DNA of 64,000 bases from Anadara kagoshimensis (taxonomy: Eukaryota > Mollusca > Bivalvia > Arcoida > Arcidae), in the NCBI GenBank assembly GCA_021292105.1, contig CM037868.1:23421845-23485844 (forward strand), written 5' to 3'. Shown piece by piece: positions 60,701-64,000 of the stretch. Under the pieces are notes generated by a model. That model did no database searches, was not told the origin of the DNA, and was given only the letters and a program-made list of their open reading frames with translations. Position 1 is the first letter of the stretch. Each line of letters starts with the position of its first letter. The position numbers were made by a program, and so were the translations under genes.

Positions 60701-60834
60701 TTTATTTCATATGACTAAAAACTAAACACCCAAAACTGGTCATAATTTCCAGTAATATATGTCTTTTATGTTGGATTTAAAGGCAACAGGTTGTTGGTAG
60801 TGTAAAACACCATTATATAACGTATTTTTCATAA

Positions 60835-60835
<1 letters not shown>

Positions 60836-60880
<45 letters not shown>

Positions 60881-61035
60881 ACGATGTGTGTGTGTGTGTG
60901 TGTGTGTGCACGGTGTATCTCACGGTGTGTATCTGTGTGTTTACGATGTACATGTCACGGTGTGTGTGTGTGTGTGTGTGTGTTGTGTGTGTGTGTGTTT
61001 ACGGTGTACATGTCAAGGTATGTGTGTGTTTCTTT
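60836..61035. repeat. Interrupted (GT)n microsatellite
   Basis: Three GT blocks are separated by 'acggtgta..tctcacgg'-type interruptions. 'ttacggtgtacatgtca' recurs twice, so the locus is a compound repeat. Confidence 0.9.
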
Positions 61036-61654
61036 TTTACGGTGTATGTAATGAATGTGTTTGTGTTTTTATCAAGATTTACTGCATTTACTTTAATTTA
61101 CCGTCTGTCTTTGGGTCAGGTTGGTCTTATATGCAACATACAAATGTAGGTACATCGTACCTGTTTTTCACCTGGAACTGTGTTCACGATTCATTAAAAT
61201 ATTTTGCGGTAGTGAAGAGTTATGTGGAATGTCATAACAATTAATATTTCAATGTTCTTTCTATTTTACCTAATATTTGAGTAAGTCAAAGTTAAAAAAT
61301 AAAACTAATATTTATCTTTATATCAGAATAAGACACGAAACATAAAATTCATCTACAAAGATGATATTAGATAAATTACTATACGACACCATAATGAAGT
61401 GATATCAGATATCATTATAACACAACATTACTTAATGTTGATCAATTTTGTTTCCCGTACTGTTCCCGAACAATAATACCGAGTACTATCCGATATCAAA
61501 CGTATATATCCGTGATGGATGTTTTGACCACTCGCCCTTTCAAGGGCCCTCTCTCAATTCTTGTGCTCTTTCTGACTTTTAGCATTTTAACTTCTTACTT
61601 TTGTGTTGTACAGTTGATGTTCTATTGCTTGCAATAACCATTATCTGTCCCTGG

Positions 61655-62020
61655 ACTACTGTTGCTTGGTGGTTAATGCACCAGTCTTTAACCAGAAAGA
61701 GTCTATGCTTCAACTGGCTCTAGGTACGATTGTCTAGTGGTTAACACATCAGTCTTTAACCACAAAACGTCTATGGTGGTTCAGGATTTAACTGACTCTG
61801 GACTACAGTTGTCTAGTGGTTAAGGCATCAGCCTGAACAACAACCACCCTAGTTCAATTGACCAGGGCTTATGATTGCCAAGTGGTTGGCGCATAAACTT
61901 TAATCACGATCCTTCAAGGCGTCTATGGTTCAATTTTGAACTGTGGGTACCTGTGCTACGGTTGCCAAGTGGTAAAGACATGGAACTTTAATCCTAAGGC
62001 GCGTCGCGTGTGAGTTCACG
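61655..62020 (+). repeat. Five tandem tRNA-like units
   Basis: Phrases of the type 'gttgtctagtggttaaggca' recur at about 61661, 61729, 61807, 61876 and 61961, each followed by 'cagtctttaacc' or 'ctttaatc' and a 'ggttcaatt' box-B-like stretch. The period is about 68-85 bp. They look like a decayed head-to-tail array of tRNA genes or of SINE heads. Confidence 0.55.
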
Positions 62021-62369
62021 GTGTGTGGAGGAAATGAAAATTGCTGTAATTAAGAAAAAATTAAATATTTATTTTACACAAGTGCTTTGATGTATAGAGA
62101 ACACAAGTTCATGTTTTTCTCGGATGACCTTATGTGCCAGGCTCTAGATTTGCTACCATAATGGTATCGTGGATACAACCAATGCAAATAGTGAAGCAGT
62201 TACTGCTACCGAAATATTAAGATGGTGAAAATATTTCCAAAACACAAAATACATTTTAGTTAGTATACACTTATTCATTTTCACACGCAGAAATATCTGT
62301 TTATAAATACTGGTATGATAAAATAATTTGAAAACATTCTATTCTATATTAAATTATTTAAGACCTTAA

Positions 62370-63690
62370 CAGAGCAAATTGTGTTTCGGTTTTGTTTTTT
62401 GAAACCTTCCGCGGTCGAAAAAACGGGATTATTTTTTGTCAAGTGTCCGAAACCGGAAAACAGTCGGTCACATTCTGTTTCGTATTTTTACGGTAAAATT
62501 TGCATGTATGGGCGAAAACGCAATATAAGCACATGTATCATAATCTTAAAATTTCGTATGTATTATAAAATCTTAGATGACATATCATACTTATAAAAAA
62601 TTCGCGATTTTCTGACGGCACCCGATTTCTCTTGAAAATCGGCACGAAATTAAACTCGATTTTTAAAACTTGTACGTTTTTTGTACCATGAATATTTCTC
62701 TTTGAAATTTTGACATAACATTACAATACTATTGTTATTTATTTTCTTAAAATATTATACCTGGTGCATAAAGTGTAGATATCTGAAAAAAAGCAAAAAA
62801 CCAAGAGCATCCATTCGTCGTCAATGAAAACAAAAATGGCCGCGAGCTTCAGTGTACAGTAAATTCAGTGTCGTGTTTGAACGGTAAAGTTTGCATTAAT
62901 GGGTGTGAACGCATTATAAGCAGATTTGTCATGAACTTAGAATTTCGCAGTATGAAAAAATTCGAGATGACATCCATACTTACAAAAAATTCGCGATTTT
63001 CTGACGGCACCTGGTTTCTCTTGAAAATCACTGTTAATCAGCAGGACTCGCTTTTTAAAACTTGTACGTTTTTTGTAACATGACTTTTTATCTTTGAAAT
63101 TTTGACATAACATTACAATACTATTGTTATTTATTTTCGCAAAATATTATACCTGGTGCATACGGTGTGGATATCTGAAAAAAGCAAAAAACCAAGATCC
63201 TTCATTCATCGTCAATGAAAACAAATATGGCCGCGAGCTTCAGTGTACACTAAATTCAGTGTCGTATTTTAACGGTAAAATTTGTATTTATGGGTGTAAA
63301 CGCATTATCAGCAGATTTGTTATGAACTTAAAATTACGCATGTATAAAAAAATTCTGGATGACACGCATACTTACAAAAAAAAACCCTTTTCTGACGGCA
63401 CCTGATTTCTCTTAAAAATCACTGTAGCCTATTCAGCATGAAACTCGAGTTTTAAAACTTGTACGTTTTTTGTACCATGATCTTTTCTCTTTGAAATTTT
63501 GACATAGTATTACAATATTATTGTAATTTATTTTAACAAAGTATTATACCTGGTGCATGCGGTGTCAATATCTGAAAAAAGCAAAAAACTAAGAGCCTTC
63601 ATGTGTCGTCAATGAAAACAAATATGGCCGTGACCTTCAATGTACTCATACATTGTACATACATCTGACGTAGTGACGTCAATATCGTGT
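62370..63690. repeat. 390-bp tandem repeat, about 3.3 units
   Basis: 'cggtaaaatttgcatgtatg'-type starts recur at about 62490, 62880 and 63272. Each unit contains 'ttctgacggcacc', 'aaacttgtacgttttttgta', 'tattatacctggtgcat' and 'aatggccgcgagcttca'. Short open frames in it are repeat by-products. Confidence 0.85.
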
Positions 63691-63835
63691 TTCGCTTCAT
63701 CTCGATTTTTCTAGCTACATGCACGATGCACTGTCAGCTGCTCAGCATGTTTACATATTGCGCTGAGAACTAATCGTTACATGTTGCAGGGACCCTACCA
63801 TTTTGAGGTCCAAAATATAGGAAAAATAGGAATGT

Positions 63836-63935
63836 GGCATCAAAATTATAGGAGTTTTATAGAAAATTATAGGGGTGTTATAGAAAATTATAGGAGTTTT
63901 ATAGAAAATTATAGGAGTTTCCACTAAAATTATAG
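63836..63935. repeat. 22-24-bp tandem repeat, 4-5 units
   Basis: The unit is 'aaaattataggagttttata' plus 'g'. Confidence 0.85.
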
Positions 63936-64000
63936 GAATATTTTTTTAAAAAAATACATCCATGGCCTCTCCTACAGCCATTTCTGTTCCCCCTTTTACT

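Noticed and set aside
60839..61244. Cys/Val-rich open frames
   Set aside because: Translations of a GT microsatellite.
17200..64000. CRISPR-like reading of the spaced repeats (for example 27200-27735)
   Set aside because: Units are contiguous with no unique spacers, and the genome is eukaryotic.

Overview
This is a 64-kb piece of an animal nuclear genome. It is AT-rich, gene-poor and crowded with repeats; genes are split by GT-AG introns and there are no operons. Signal-peptide/coiled-coil/C1q-domain genes, several tRNA-headed SINE families, a mariner transposon and abundant reverse-transcriptase debris fit a mollusc, most likely a bivalve. That assignment is inference from gene and repeat type; no species can be named.

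Layout. 1-12.8 kb: two tandem copies of a minus-strand C1q-domain gene (4293-1351 and 12772-9843), each with the same retroelement 3' end downstream and the same piggyBac-like MITE in intron 2. Each copy is broken by a different lesion. 13-22 kb: MITEs, SINEs, a TIR element with a 5-bp target duplication, two minisatellites, and a 1.4-kb foldback element whose arms are tandem CGCCCC-type repeats. 22.4-24.9 kb: a plus-strand type II membrane glycosyltransferase-like gene with several single-base frame breaks. 25-38 kb: noncoding sequence with a 32-bp minisatellite, several MITEs, LINE fragments (including a decayed ORF1) and near-perfect hairpins.

38.6-43.5 kb: the best gene of the window. It is a six-exon minus-strand gene that I assembled from splice sites and phases. 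Its 223-residue product is a type II membrane protein with a BRICHOS-like domain, a tetrabasic cluster and a 29-residue basic hydrophobic C-terminal peptide. Every junction phase agrees and the frame is open throughout.

44-50 kb: nested SINEs and a 5'-truncated LINE, each bounded by target-site duplications, plus a nine-unit 104-bp satellite whose monomer also occurs singly next to or inside the C1q and BRICHOS genes. 50.1-53.2 kb: a minus-strand secreted flavin amine oxidase (polyamine-oxidase-like) with one missing base in a G run; its intron is largely transposon sequence. 53.5-54.5 kb: a tandemly duplicated segment carrying an unidentified exon. 54.8-64 kb: retroelement remnants, a complete-length but decayed mariner, SINEs, a row of five tRNA-like units, microsatellites and a 390-bp tandem repeat at the right edge.

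The identifiable genes (C1q, BRICHOS, amine oxidase, glycosyltransferase) encode secreted or membrane products. C1q and BRICHOS proteins are often linked with defence in invertebrates, but nothing here shows that the genes act together. All exon models rest on splice signals and reading frames read by eye; no similarity search was possible.
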